Source: Nostoc sp. WHI (GTDB taxonomy: Bacteria; Cyanobacteriota; Cyanobacteriia; Cyanobacteriales; Nostocaceae). From it: 64,000 nucleotides of DNA. Where the stretch lies: positions 26,378 to 90,377 of the forward strand of contig NZ_WBKM01000242.1 of assembly GCF_015714725.1 (NCBI RefSeq). Reading direction: 5' to 3'. This document shows positions 34,785 through 44,295 of the stretch, piece after piece. The notes below the pieces were generated by a model. It saw only the letters and a list, made by a program, of their open reading frames with translations, was not told the DNA's origin and did not search any database. Within the stretch, counting starts at the first letter, position 1; the number at the start of each line of letters is the position of its first letter. Made by a program: the position numbers and the translations under genes.

Positions 34785-35021
34785 ATGATCTCACCGAATT
34801 TACTAGAAATTGAGCGCTCCATCTCTGCCTTGGCTGTGGAAGAACAACTTTGGCTGCTAGAAAGTATTGCTCGACAAATACGAGAAAGCAAATACATAAC
34901 AGATAAATTGGTTGATGCCAAACATCCGCAGGAACAACTGGTGTTGATCGCTAGTGAGCCAAAAATCCCAACAGAAATTACTGCCATAAATGATGAGTTT
35001 GCAATTTCTGAAATACTCTGA
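34785..35021 (+). CDS. Small antitoxin-like protein
   Basis: A 78-residue protein: ISPNLLEIERSISALAVEEQ, then LWLLESIARQIRESK. This resembles the short helical N-terminus of cyanobacterial addiction-module antitoxins that pair with PIN or RelE toxins, but no toxin follows. The next gene, 18 bp downstream, has the same flavour (VSDRLELLSAIVHSLQND), so the two may be related by duplication. The function is uncertain. Confidence 0.5.
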   Translation: MISPNLLEIERSISALAVEEQLWLLESIARQIRESKYITDKLVDAKHPQEQLVLIASEPKIPTEITAINDEFAISEIL

Positions 35022-35039
35022 TATGTGGAAGCAAAAATT

Positions 35040-35246
35040 ATGAGTTCGCAAGACTTAAAAAGTCAAGTATACAAATTATCGGTGAGCGATCGCTTAGAAT
35101 TGCTGAGTGCGATCGTTCATTCACTGCAAAACGATCTCAGACCCCGCTCACCAGTGCCAGAATATATAGTAGATCGGATCACCGGGCTACTGAAAACAAA
35201 CACAACACCACCAACCGATGCTGAGGTGGAGGTAATTTTAGACTAG
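35040..35246 (+). CDS. Small addiction-module-like protein
   Basis: Starting at the ATG at 35040 (a GTG at 35025 is also possible) this gives 68 residues: SSQDLKSQVYKLSVSDRLEL, then LSAIVHSLQND. The segment L-x-x-x-x-R-L-x-L-x-x-x-I-x-x-S-L resembles addiction-module component proteins (antitoxins of RelE-type toxins). No toxin gene follows; the next sequence is a dispersed repeat, so a partner may have been lost. Confidence 0.5.
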   Translation: MSSQDLKSQVYKLSVSDRLELLSAIVHSLQNDLRPRSPVPEYIVDRITGLLKTNTTPPTDAEVEVILD

Positions 35247-35348
35247 TCTTTTTGATTGACTTTTGTTTTATTTATCTTTACTATTAAACCCTCTTATGGT
35301 ATGCGACTGGGATAAATATGCTCCGATGATGTTGCTGATTAATAGGTC

Positions 35349-35490
35349 AGCGAAGAGGAAAAGGGGCAGTTCTTGCAGGGGGCAGGAGGGAAAACCCCAT
35401 AAATTTATTGGCTCTGAAACCATGAGTGCACGGGAAATGAGCGTATCTCTTCCCCCGGCTCCCTGCCCCCTAGTCCCCTGCCTCTTGGTC
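35349..35490. repeat. Dispersed repeat family, copy B
   Basis: The segment matches copy A (20468-20692) at both ends: GAAGAGGAAAAGGGGCAGTT at the left and CCCCTGCCTCTTGGTCAAT at the right. The middle TAAATTTATTGGCTCT...CATGAGTG is shared, but only one of copy A's two internal units is present. It lies upstream of psaC and is not coding. The rest of 35247-35648 is presumably the psaC promoter region. Confidence 0.65.
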
Positions 35491-35606
35491 AATAGGGACA
35501 ATCTCGGAAAAACAAATTTCAAGGGTGCTTATTACATTGTTTGAAGTTATGTAGCCTTTTGATTACGGCCTACCAAGCACTGCGGTAGACTATGCGTTGA
35601 TTATGA

Positions 35607-35894
<288 letters not shown>

Positions 35895-35900
35895 AAAGCT

Positions 35901-36009
35901 CAGTGCTGAGTCCTGAGTTTTGAGTTTTGAGTTTTGAGACAGAAACAAGTAAATCAAAAACAATTTCTTGATTCTTCACTCAGCACTCGGAGCTCAGAAC
36001 TCAGGACTT
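35901..36009. repeat. Short tandem repeats after psaC
   Basis: Runs of AGTGCTGAGT / GAGTTTTGAGTTTTGAGTTT on the left and their approximate complement (CACTCAGCACTCGGAGCTCA) on the right, so the segment can fold into a long stem. The same AGTGCTGAGT units occur at 25583-25610 and 34140-34165. They may help to end psaC transcription. Confidence 0.6.
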
Positions 36010-36013
36010 AAGA

Positions 36014-36064
36014 ATTTTAACGTGTCACGGAAGTCCCCACCTTCAATGTACTCATAAGGTGGGG
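36014..36064 (+). mobile_element. Isolated end of a tnpB-type element
   Basis: TTTTAACGTGT followed by the hairpin CCCCACCTT (36035-36043) / AAGGTGGGG (36056-36064) matches, in reverse, the left end of the tnpB element at 31911-31960 with about two differences. No tnpB lies beside it. It marks one border of a remnant that also holds the CopG gene and the structured RNA. Confidence 0.65.
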
Positions 36065-36115
36065 ATTGTGAGCGGATGGCGACGAAGACATCCCTAAACG
36101 GTAATAACCTTACTG

Positions 36116-36283
36116 TTATTCAGTGCGAGGGATGTTCAAGGAGTCATCAATCTGAGTGTTGGGTAATCGGTCGATATAATCTTCAATCATTTGAGTCACT
36201 GTTTTTTCCTTCAATGTGGCATGGTTTTTTAGTTTGTTGAAACGCCTTTCTGATATACGGATATGTACTTCCTTTGTTTTCAT
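36116..36283 (-). CDS. CopG-like ribbon-helix-helix repressor (55 residues)
   Basis: A short ORF, ATG at 36283 to TAA at 36118-36116. The peptide begins MKTKEVHIRISERRFNKLKN and continues HATLKEKTVTQMIEDYIDRL. A beta-strand (EVHIRIS) then two helices is the ribbon-helix-helix fold; such dimers bind palindromic operators. An 11-bp inverted repeat overlaps the start codon, so the protein probably represses its own gene. It lies inside a mobile-element remnant, where small RHH proteins often control transposition genes. Confidence 0.75.
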   Translation of the reverse strand: MKTKEVHIRISERRFNKLKNHATLKEKTVTQMIEDYIDRLPNTQIDDSLNIPRTE

Positions 36284-36312
36284 AGATATGTCCACAATAT
36301 AGACATATCTAT
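36282..36312. promoter_or_regulatory. Palindromic operator at the CopG-like gene start
   Basis: ATAGATATGTC (36282-36292) and GACATATCTAT (36302-36312) form a perfect 11-bp inverted repeat with a 9-bp spacer. It covers the start codon of the CopG-like gene and faces the structured-RNA region on the other side. A ribbon-helix-helix repressor bound here could control both directions. Confidence 0.6.
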
Positions 36313-36329
36313 GGTAATATATAAATGGT

Positions 36330-36868
36330 CGATGACCCCCTGACCGTATTAAACAGACAGGCTAACTTCAAAGTAGGGGAAGAGCGTTCCTTGCCGCAGA
36401 TAAATCGGTAGAAGGAGTTAGAACGCTGTTATCTGGTTGACTATTGTCGTAAATCCAAGCGGTGTTGCACGAAACAAAAATCAAACTGCCTGTGGTAGAC
36501 GGGCGGCTGCCTGTGGACGCTGTGTAAGACCATAATCGGGTTTAGTCCCGAACTTCACGAAAAGTGAAATTCCTAACGTGGCGACTGCGGATGAGACGGG
36601 AAACCCAAGAAACGAATAAGACCGTCGTTGTTGTAGTTGAAATTGGAGAGCTTCCGATTTCGGCGTTGGCGCAGCCTCTCGTAGAGAAGAGAAGCAAAAA
36701 GGGGTACTTCACAGTGTCTCAATAGCAAGCATCTTTAGCATCGTAAGGGAACCAGTGCGGTCAGGGGTGTCAAGGGCGAATTACACAAACAAGAAGCTCA
36801 CCCTCCGTGGGCTAAGAGAAAATCAAGCTTTTATAACCCGTGTAGGCGAGTTTTACCTGTGTAGACGA
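36330..36868 (+). ncRNA. Candidate HEARO/omega-RNA-like structured RNA without its nuclease gene
   Basis: This ~540-bp segment has no ORF of note but dense pairing. AGCGTTC (36383-36389) pairs with GAACGCT (36421-36427). CAGATAA (36397-36403) pairs with TTATCTG (36429-36435). The two helices interlock as a pseudoknot. Hairpins follow at TCGGGTTTAGTCCCGA (36537-36552) and TTCACGAAAAGTGAA (36554-36568), and AGCTCA...TGGGCT near 36795. This style, the Nostoc context and the flanking transposon end fit HEARO RNAs, the omega-RNAs of IscB/IsrB transposon nucleases. That assignment is from memory of the family, not from an alignment. A dispersed repeat (36664-36690) is embedded. No iscB/isrB gene follows. 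A group II intron fragment is less likely, as no domain V was seen. Confidence 0.45.
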
Positions 36869-36945
36869 GCCAGCAAATGTATTTATGGGGTTTCCCCCCT
36901 GCCCCCTGCCTCCTGCCCCTTTTCTTCACTGACTGCGTTGGGCGG
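36869..36945. repeat. Dispersed repeat family, copy C (reverse)
   Basis: TTTATGGGGTTTCCCCCCTG, then CCCCCTGCCTCCTGCCCC, is the reverse complement of the central part of copies A and B. It follows directly after the structured-RNA region, where a nuclease gene would be expected. Confidence 0.5.
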
Positions 36946-37011
36946 CCAGCAGTGAAGACTAAATCCTAGAAGCGTAACAGCCCAAAATCCATAACAATAC
37001 CTAGTGGTAGA

Positions 37012-37033
37012 GGGAGTAAATTACTCCCTTTTT
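37012..37033 (+). terminator. Rho-independent terminator upstream of glmS
   Basis: GGGAGTA (37012-37018) and TACTCCC (37022-37028) form a 7-bp stem with a 3-base loop, followed by TTTTT. It would stop transcription entering from the structured-RNA region before glmS. Confidence 0.7.
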
Positions 37034-37105
37034 CTTTCCAAAACGTCGAGTTTATGCCAGCAACTATACTGGATTAAATCATCCTGAAAAAAAGTGGTGT
37101 GAGCA

Positions 37106-38983
37106 ATGTGCGGAATCGTTGGATATATAGGCACTCAAGCGGCGACAAACATTTTACTAGCTGGGCTGGAAAAACTAGAGTACAGGGGCTACGATTCTGC
37201 TGGAATCGCCACTATTTGGGAAGGTGAGGTTAATTGTGTGCGGGCAAAGGGCAAACTGCATAACCTGCGTTCTAAACTTGAACAAATAGAAACCCCTGCC
37301 CAAATTGGTATTGGTCACACTCGCTGGGCAACTCATGGTAAACCAGAAGAGTACAATGCCCATCCCCACATGGATACGGCAAAGCGAGTGGCTGTGGTGC
37401 AAAATGGTATTATCGAAAACTACCGCGAGTTACGTGAGGAACTCAAAGGAAAAGGACACGAATTTCGTTCTGAAACCGATACCGAAGTCATTCCTCATCT
37501 CATAGCTGAATTTTTAAAGAATCTTCCCCCTTCATCTCCCTCTTCCTTCCTAGATGCGATTCGCCAAGCTGTTAACCAGCTAAAAGGGGCGTTTGCGATC
37601 GCAGTTATTTCTGCTGACTATCCCGATGAATTGATTGTTGTCCGCCAACAAGCACCTTTGGTAATTGGTTTTGGTCAAGGGGAGTTCTTTTGTGCATCTG
37701 ACACGCTAGCGATCGCTTCTTACACCCGTGCAGTGCTACCTTTGGAAAATGGCGAAATTGCCCGCCTCACACCTTTGGGCGTTGAGATTTATAATTTTGC
37801 TGGCGATCGGCTGAAAAAACAACCCCGACTGCTCAACTTTAATCCTGCAATGGTAGAAAAGCAGGGATTCAAACATTTCATGCTCAAAGAAATCCATGAG
37901 CAACCGGGGGTAGTAAGAGCTAGTTTAGAAGCCTACTTTAATCCAGCCGAATCTACCGAATCGCCAATCAATCTTGGTTTACCTGGGGATTTATACACCG
38001 ATTTAGAACAAATTCACATCGTCGCCTGTGGTACAAGTTGGCACGCAGCATTAATCGGAAAATATTTAATCGAACAATTAGCAGGAATTTCTACTCAGGT
38101 ACATTACGCTTCTGAGTATCGCTATGCACCCTCGCCCCTCACACCCAACACGTTGATCGTTGGCGTTACCCAATCAGGTGAAACTGCTGATACTCTAGCA
38201 GCTTTGACGATGGAAAAAGAACGTCGCCAGGGAAAAGAAACCAAATATCAAGCGCGACTACTGGGCATTACTAATCGCCCCGAAAGCACCCTCGGTCATC
38301 TGGTGCCGCATATCATCAGTACCCTAGCGGGAATTGAAATTGGGGTAGCGGCGACGAAAACTTTTACCGCCCAACTGATGGCATTTTATGCTTTAGCGTT
38401 GGATTTAGCAGCTCGCCGCCAGACAGTTTCAAAAGAAATTTTAGAAAATATTATCAATAGGTTGCGGCAGATTCCCAAAGAAATTGAGGCAACTTTGGAA
38501 ATTCAAGAACGCTTAACCGAACAGCTAGCCCACGAATTCGCCGAAACCCAAGATTTCATTTTTATCGGTAGGGGAATTAACTTTCCCATTGCTTTAGAAG
38601 GGGCGTTGAAATTAAAAGAAATCAGCTACATTCACGCCGAAGGATATCCGGCTGGAGAAATGAAACACGGACCGATCGCTCTATTAGATGCGAAAGTACC
38701 AGTAGTTGCGATCGCAATACCTGGTAGTGTTTACGAAAAAGTTATTTCTAATGCCCAAGAGGCAAAAGCTAGAGATTCTCGTTTAATTGGGGTGACACCA
38801 GTCAATGATGGCGAAGCTGCGGAAATATTTAACGATTTGCTTCCTGTCTCTCATGTAGATGAATTACTTTCTCCAATTCTCACAGTAGTGCCTTTGCAAC
38901 TATTGGCTTATCATATTGCCGCCCGTCGCGGTTTGGATGTTGATCAACCAAGGAATTTGGCCAAGTCTGTAACGGTGGAATAA
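37106..38983 (+). CDS. glmS: Glutamine-fructose-6-phosphate aminotransferase
   Basis: GlmS makes glucosamine-6-phosphate from fructose-6-phosphate and glutamine, the first step towards UDP-GlcNAc and cell wall. The N-terminal nucleophile is C2 (MCGIVGYIGTQAA), followed by LEYRGYDSAGIA and the glutaminase site HTRWATHGKP. Two SIS sugar-isomerase domains follow (VACGTSWHAALIGKYLIEQL near 310; FIGRGINFPIALEGALKLKE near 490), and the end is the conserved RNLAKSVTVE. The length (625 aa) is normal. The 3' end of glmS is the classic binding site of TnsD of Tn7-like transposons, and a tnsD fragment is found 16 kb downstream. Confidence 0.97.
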   Translation: MCGIVGYIGTQAATNILLAGLEKLEYRGYDSAGIATIWEGEVNCVRAKGKLHNLRSKLEQIETPAQIGIGHTRWATHGKPEEYNAHPHMDTAKRVAVVQNGIIENYRELREELKGKGHEFRSETDTEVIPHLIAEFLKNLPPSSPSSFLDAIRQAVNQLKGAFAIAVISADYPDELIVVRQQAPLVIGFGQGEFFCASDTLAIASYTRAVLPLENGEIARLTPLGVEIYNFAGDRLKKQPRLLNFNPAMVEKQGFKHFMLKEIHEQPGVVRASLEAYFNPAESTESPINLGLPGDLYTDLEQIHIVACGTSWHAALIGKYLIEQLAGISTQVHYASEYRYAPSPLTPNTLIVGVTQSGETADTLAALTMEKERRQGKETKYQARLLGITNRPESTLGHLVPHIISTLAGIEIGVAATKTFTAQLMAFYALALDLAARRQTVSKEILENIINRLRQIPKEIEATLEIQERLTEQLAHEFAETQDFIFIGRGINFPIALEGALKLKEISYIHAEGYPAGEMKHGPIALLDAKVPVVAIAIPGSVYEKVISNAQEAKARDSRLIGVTPVNDGEAAEIFNDLLPVSHVDELLSPILTVVPLQLLAYHIAARRGLDVDQPRNLAKSVTVE

Positions 38984-38990
38984 AATCATA

Positions 38991-39048
38991 TTTTATTGAC
39001 ATGTGGAAGAATAAAAAAGTTTTATTGACATGTGGAAGAATAAAAAAG
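38991..39048 (+). repeat. Two tandem 29-bp repeats just after glmS
   Basis: A 29-bp unit (TTTTATTGACATGTGGAAGA plus nine more bases) occurs twice in perfect tandem, starting 8 bp after the glmS stop, with a further partial AATAAAAAAGT copy at 39058-39069. It lies where Tn7-like elements insert. Tandem ~20-30-bp sites bound by TnsB are a feature of Tn7-like ends, so this may be part of a transposon end, but no terminal TGT/ACA could be fixed. Confidence 0.5.
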
Positions 39049-39231
39049 TCGTATAACAAATAAAAAAGTTATACAATATACCTTCATTTTCTCCTATGGG
39101 TGTATGTAAGAAGCATTCATGGGAGAAATTTTGTCCTCAGAATTATAGACCATACATTTGTTTCTTTGCGCCTTTGCATGAGATAAAAAAGATGTGGTTT
39201 ATTTACCTAAAAATAGCTGTAAACCCAGAAA

Positions 39232-41160
39232 TTAATATTCATCTACAAACTGAGGATGAACCCACAGAAATTCACGGCGTTTGTTCTGCACCCGCACTAG
39301 ACCACCAAAACTAGGATCTTTTTCTTTCAATAAGGCGTGTAATTCTCGCAAAATCGAGCCTTGAGCGCGGATTGCATCGCCTTCCAAGAATGAGGCATCG
39401 CTTTTGGACTTTCCAGCCAAAGCCATATCACTTCCCTTCAAAGTAGACTCGATGCTTTTCTGTCCCAAATCGAGTTGTTCTTCAATGGCTTTGTAGGTAG
39501 TGTCATCCAGTATAAACTTAGTTGCCGAACCTGCCACAGGTAAGACTAGGCTTAGAGTTCCGGTCAAAATTCTGAGATAGGGGACTGCCTTGATGAACCA
39601 CTCACGCGGCAAGTCTAATTCATAGACTCCCTTTTTCTTGTCATTGGGATTTAAGGCTGGAAGTGGCTGACGTGCGTGTTCGCACCAGAGGGTGAGTTGA
39701 AACTTGCTACTAATCCATTTGGGGCGATCGAAAAATTTCGGATCGATAGGCTGAAAGCTGAACAGGCGCGGGCCGTCTTTCGCTTCATCGGTGAGCATTT
39801 GCATTAGTTCTGCAAACTGTTGATCGACCTGGCTTAAAATGGTGCGTTGCTCCTGAGACAATGCCTGAAAGCGTGCTTGATCTCGACGATCTAAGATAAC
39901 CAAATCTTTGCGGATGACGTTTAACTCGTCTTTCACAATATATCGGAACTGCTCAATGCCAATTTCTTGGGATGGGGGTTGAGCAGTTGGCGCGTTATTC
40001 AGCAATTGATCGATGTTTTGCCATTCGCCACACCCGGAAATGGGACACGGGAACTCATGGCGATTTTTCTTTTTGCTTTCAATTAGTTTTTGTACCTCAA
40101 ACAGTCCGTTTCCAGGGGCATTCATACCGCAAGTTTCAATGCAGGGAACCATGACGTTACAACGCAACCCTTCCCAGAAATTTTCGACTAGCCATTTAAT
40201 CTCTTCCGTGAGATATGACAGGAACCTTTCTGGATAAGCTGCCCGCACCGTAATTTTTACATCAGTGCCAACATATTCCAGCAATGCCCGACCGTTGTAA
40301 TCATTGTCAAGCATTAAGCCCCGTTGCCAGTGAATGCTGTTTTCGTAATTAGTCCGCCCCAGTGAGTATTTGTGTAACCGGACAATCAACTGGTAAAACA
40401 ATCCTTCTGCAACTGCAAACTGTCCCCGACTGTCCACAATGCGGCAGATTTGCACCTGTTGTCTATCTCCCGCTTCTGGTTGCTCTCCCCAATTGGGCAA
40501 TGGCTCCGGGCGTGTATCGGGAACAAGTTGAGCAATGAGGCTGGTATTGCTAGTTTCTGACGGATCGAAAACCACTTTGTAGGATAGATCAAAGCGTTCC
40601 ATCAGCCGCAGAAAGATTGGATGCAATTTTGAGGGGTAGCCTTCTTCGCCTGCAAACGGCGGATGGCTCCACAACTGACTAAGATGCTCAAATTCCACCA
40701 AACCGTTGCGTTTGCGTGTCGTTTCATCATCTAGCACGAAGCTGATCGCCTTTGCCAGCCAGTCGGGTTTGAGGATGACGATATCGCGTAGTGTTGGGTC
40801 GTAATGGTAATGGATGAAATGCCCTAATATATGGGAGATGCGAAGAAACAGTTCTGCTTGCTCCTCATCGATTCCCTGTTCATCGCAGATTTTAATAACA
40901 TCATCGTAGGGGAGATAAGCTTTATTACTTGTCTGTAAGGTTTCCCGCACCCGTTGCCACTTTGCTGGAACGGAACGCCCCATTTCGGGAAGAGATGCAG
41001 CGACACGAGCAATAGTATCTTTTAATTCTGCAAGACCAGCGCAATCCGTCGTATCCTGGTTGGGTTTGCTGTCTACATGGAAGAAATCAATTACTGTATC
41101 AATACCTTTGCCAAAATAAGAGCCAACAAAAATTTGGGCAAAAATGGCAAAATGACCCAT
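39232..41160 (-). pseudogene. COR-domain half of a split ROCO (LRR-Roc-COR) gene
   Basis: The 642-residue ORF begins inside a 240-bp MITE (first ~19 residues). The host coding part starts at ~41098 with DTVIDFFHVDSK, the last strand of a Roc GTPase, then GLAELKDTIARVAASLPEMG and the COR domain (YLPYDDVIKICDEQGIDEEQ; DIVILKPDWLAKAISFVLDD). A C-terminal region with Cys residues (CPISGCGEW), a coiled coil and a WFIKAVPYLRILTGTLSLVL segment follows. Everything N-terminal (LRRs, P-loop) is missing. The matching LRR-Roc half ends at exactly the same codon at 62547 on the other strand. ROCO proteins are GTP-dependent dimeric signalling proteins; this half alone has no GTPase site. Confidence 0.8.
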
Positions 41161-41339
41161 ACATAAGCGTTTAGCTTATAAGGTAGCTTGGAATATCAAA
41201 CCCTTGATACTACGGACAATACGTTAAAAAACCTTGTGGGAAACCTTGAAGGAATTTTTAGGACTTATTGTTTTTGCCAAGCCTCAGAGAAAAGGGAGTT
41301 CAGATATCAACTCACCCTCGTAAATTGGCAAAGGTATTG
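41100..41339. mobile_element. 240-bp MITE related to the IS at 62.5-64.0 kb
   Basis: Terminal inverted repeats CAATACCTTTGCCAA (41100-41114) and TTGGCAAAGGTATTG (41325-41339) are perfect. Its right end shares ~26 bp with the left end of the IS at 62548, and its left end ~20 bp with that IS's right end. It therefore belongs to the same family and lies in inverted orientation relative to it. There is no transposase. The two flanks do not form a target duplication (TGTAT on the left, ATTAT on the right), which suggests rearrangement after insertion. Confidence 0.8.
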
Positions 41340-41343
41340 ATTA

Positions 41344-44295
41344 TTGGAAACATTAAAAGCAGGGCAATGGCTTGATGTACAGAGCTTTCGTGCCAGATTG
41401 ACAGCAGCGAGACTTTCTCATCCACAAATCGATAATCTCTACGCCCTGCACTCAGCACGCATAAAGTTTATCCCCTTCCAATTCAAACCTTTACTGCGTT
41501 TCCTGCGTGCTGACCAGCCTCGATTACTAATTGCCGATGAAGTTGGTGTCGGGAAAACTATTGAGGCTGGTTTAATACTAAGGGAACTCCAAACCCGCCA
41601 ACAGTTAGACAACATTCTGATTGTTTGCCCCAAAGCCCTCGTTTCTAAATGGCGAGCGGAAATGCGCCGTTTTGATGAAGATTTTCGACCACTGACTTCA
41701 GAAACTCTTTCCTACTGCCTGCGAGAGGCTGATTTAGATGGAGTTTGGCCTCCACATTATTCTCGTGCCATAGTCCACCTGGAACTCCTGAGAATTGATA
41801 AATATCACAAAGGAATCAAGGGGCATCGCTCCAGTCCTGGATTAACGACACTTAATCCATCACCCCGCTTTAGCTTGGTTATCGTTGATGAGGCACACCA
41901 TCTTAGAAATCCAGGGACTAGTTCTCATGAAGTAGTGAAATTTCTTTGCGACATTAGCGAAGCTGTAATATTTCTCTCCGCTACCCCGCTGCATCTTGGC
42001 AATCGTAACCTCTACACGTTACTCAATCTGCTACGTCCAGACCTGTTTCTTGATGAGACAGTTTTTAATGAGATGGTGCAACCTAATCAGCATCTCAATC
42101 AAGCCATTCGACATATTCGCAGTCGCCTCCCCCAAAGTACTTGGCAAACGTCATCACTCCAAGCATTGCGAGATGCCGCAACAACAACTTGGGGTAAGCA
42201 GGTACTAAGCCAAGATCCTCGATTTATGGACTGGTATCAAAAGTTTCAGGATCGCGCAACACTGACTGATGCAGATCGAATTAATTGTCTGCGGGATTTA
42301 GAAGAGGTGCATTCACTGGCTCATGTAATGAATCGTACTCGTAGGCGGGATATCGGGAGATTTACGATTCGTGAACCACACACCATTTCTGTACCGTTTA
42401 CATCAGAACAGGAAGAGTTTTATCAGGCATTGATTGAATTCCGTCGAGAAATGCTCTCCTTAGACTATGAAGAACAAGTGATACGGCTGATTACGGATAC
42501 TTTAGAGCGTCAGGCGGCGAGTTGTCTACCAGCTCTTGTGCCTACACTTAATAAATTTATCCAGACAGGCAAAATTAAACTTTCTGATATTAGTGACGAT
42601 ATTGAGACAGAAAATGAGGATACTAAACTTCTTCCCTATCTACTAGAGAAAGCAAAGCATCTGCGTAGACTAGCTGCTGCTTTACCACCGAATGATCCAA
42701 AATTGGATCAGTTATTGAGAATAATTGAGGAAACACTACTAGGTGAGTGTTCTGGCAAAGTATTGGTTTTCTCATTCTTTTTGCATACCTTGGCTTATCT
42801 GCAAAAACAACTGCAAAGTGCTGGTTACAAAGTAGAAGTAATTACTGGAGAGGTGGAAGATGCAATCAGAGAACATTTACGAGAGCGCTTTCGCTTGCCA
42901 CGCAAACATCCAGATGCACTCGATATCCTTTTATCTTCAGAGGTAGGTTGTGAAGGACTAGATTATGAATTTTGCGATCGCTTGGTAAATTACGATATCC
43001 CCTGGAATCCTATGCGGATTGAACAACGCATTGGACGAATTGACCGCTTTGGTCAGCAAAGCGATAAGGTACTCATATTTAATTTTGTCACACCAGGCAC
43101 TGTTGAAGAACGCATTTTCTTCCGTTGCTTTGAACGATTGGGCATCTTTCAAGACACAATTGGGGATTTAGAGGAAGTGCTGGGAGATGTTGTACAAGAT
43201 TTAACTCGTCTGGCACTTGACCCCAAACTCAGCCCCGAACAAGCTGAACAGAAAGCACAACAAATGGCAGACAATGTACTCCGCCTAGCAGAAGAACAGC
43301 ATCGCCTGGAAGCAGAAGGTGGTTCATTCTTGGGGCTTGATGAGGGGTTTACTTCGGATATTGACACGCTAGTTGCTCAAGACAAATTTGTTTCTGCTGA
43401 TGATTTACGCCAGCTGATTGAAATGTTTGTGGAACAGCCGACATTGGGAGGACAAATTACTGTTGATAGTCGGCATTCAGGACTCCATCGGCTACGCCTG
43501 AACAAAGATGGACGAGGGGAACTGCTTAAAAAAGTGCGATCGCTCAAACAGTCAGACCGTTCCACAGTTACTTTCATACGTTGGCTGGAAGGTGATGATC
43601 GTCAAGGTGATGATCGTCATTGGCTATTCACCTTTGACCAGAAAACTGCTCTCGAACAGAGGGAGATTCCATTTATCACGCCGATTCATCCTCTAGCACG
43701 GGTGGCGATTTCTCATTGGGCGACTATAGATGAGCCACTCGTCACGCAAGTTGCTATTTATGATAATACAGTGCCACTAGGACAGTACCTTTTTGTTTGT
43801 GATCTTTGGGAAACGGTGGCTGTGCGCCCAGAAGTGCGACTAATAGGAAATGCTTGCAATCTTGATAAATTGTGTTTTGCACCCGAAGTTTCAGACGCCC
43901 TAGTGCGATTGTTGAGCCACGCTATACAACCAGCAGAATATGTTAACTTCCCAACTGCTTTAGTCGATACTGGTATCCAACATCTTGATGAAACTGTACA
44001 CCAGTATCGCTTGAAAGAACTAAGTAAGTTACGAGAGAGAAACAATACGCTGTTAAATCGCAAACTCGCTAGTCTTGATGCTTATTACCAAAATCGCATT
44101 CAGCGCGTAGAAAATGAACTAAATCAGGCTAAAGAAGAGGGGATTATTCGGATGAAAGAGTCAGAGCGATCGCGTATTCAACGAGATTACAAAAGCAAGC
44201 GTTCTGATTTAGAAAATCGCCGTGAAGCAGACATTATTAGTCAACGGGTTGCTGTAGGAATTTTATTAGTAGAAGGGGTGGTCACAAATGGTTAG
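41344..44295 (+). CDS. drmD: DrmD-like SNF2 helicase of a DISARM cluster
   Basis: A 983-residue SNF2/RapA-type superfamily 2 ATPase. Motif I is IADEVGVGKTIEAG (K71), motif II IVDEAHHLRN (~183), motif III LSATPLHLGNRNLYTLLNLL. The C-lobe has LLSSEVGCEGLDYEFCDRLV and MRIEQRIGRIDRFGQQ. A long charged coiled coil lies near the end. With drmA, drmB and a methyltransferase downstream it fits DrmD, the translocase of class 1 DISARM anti-phage systems. The start is a TTG at 41344; an in-frame TGA lies in the MITE just upstream, so a few N-terminal residues may have been lost. Its stop overlaps the next gene's original ATG by 8 bp, indicating an operon. Confidence 0.85.
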   Translation: METLKAGQWLDVQSFRARLTAARLSHPQIDNLYALHSARIKFIPFQFKPLLRFLRADQPRLLIADEVGVGKTIEAGLILRELQTRQQLDNILIVCPKALVSKWRAEMRRFDEDFRPLTSETLSYCLREADLDGVWPPHYSRAIVHLELLRIDKYHKGIKGHRSSPGLTTLNPSPRFSLVIVDEAHHLRNPGTSSHEVVKFLCDISEAVIFLSATPLHLGNRNLYTLLNLLRPDLFLDETVFNEMVQPNQHLNQAIRHIRSRLPQSTWQTSSLQALRDAATTTWGKQVLSQDPRFMDWYQKFQDRATLTDADRINCLRDLEEVHSLAHVMNRTRRRDIGRFTIREPHTISVPFTSEQEEFYQALIEFRREMLSLDYEEQVIRLITDTLERQAASCLPALVPTLNKFIQTGKIKLSDISDDIETENEDTKLLPYLLEKAKHLRRLAAALPPNDPKLDQLLRIIEETLLGECSGKVLVFSFFLHTLAYLQKQLQSAGYKVEVITGEVEDAIREHLRERFRLPRKHPDALDILLSSEVGCEGLDYEFCDRLVNYDIPWNPMRIEQRIGRIDRFGQQSDKVLIFNFVTPGTVEERIFFRCFERLGIFQDTIGDLEEVLGDVVQDLTRLALDPKLSPEQAEQKAQQMADNVLRLAEEQHRLEAEGGSFLGLDEGFTSDIDTLVAQDKFVSADDLRQLIEMFVEQPTLGGQITVDSRHSGLHRLRLNKDGRGELLKKVRSLKQSDRSTVTFIRWLEGDDRQGDDRHWLFTFDQKTALEQREIPFITPIHPLARVAISHWATIDEPLVTQVAIYDNTVPLGQYLFVCDLWETVAVRPEVRLIGNACNLDKLCFAPEVSDALVRLLSHAIQPAEYVNFPTALVDTGIQHLDETVHQYRLKELSKLRERNNTLLNRKLASLDAYYQNRIQRVENELNQAKEEGIIRMKESERSRIQRDYKSKRSDLENRREADIISQRVAVGILLVEGVVTNG

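Noticed and set aside
36330..36868. Group II intron remnant
   Set aside because: No reverse transcriptase, no GTGYG-like start and no domain V hairpin were recognised; the pairing pattern fits an omega-RNA better.
39096..39314. 72-codon plus-strand ORF after glmS
   Set aside because: It overlaps the 3' end of the COR gene on the other strand and shows no domain or ribosome binding site.
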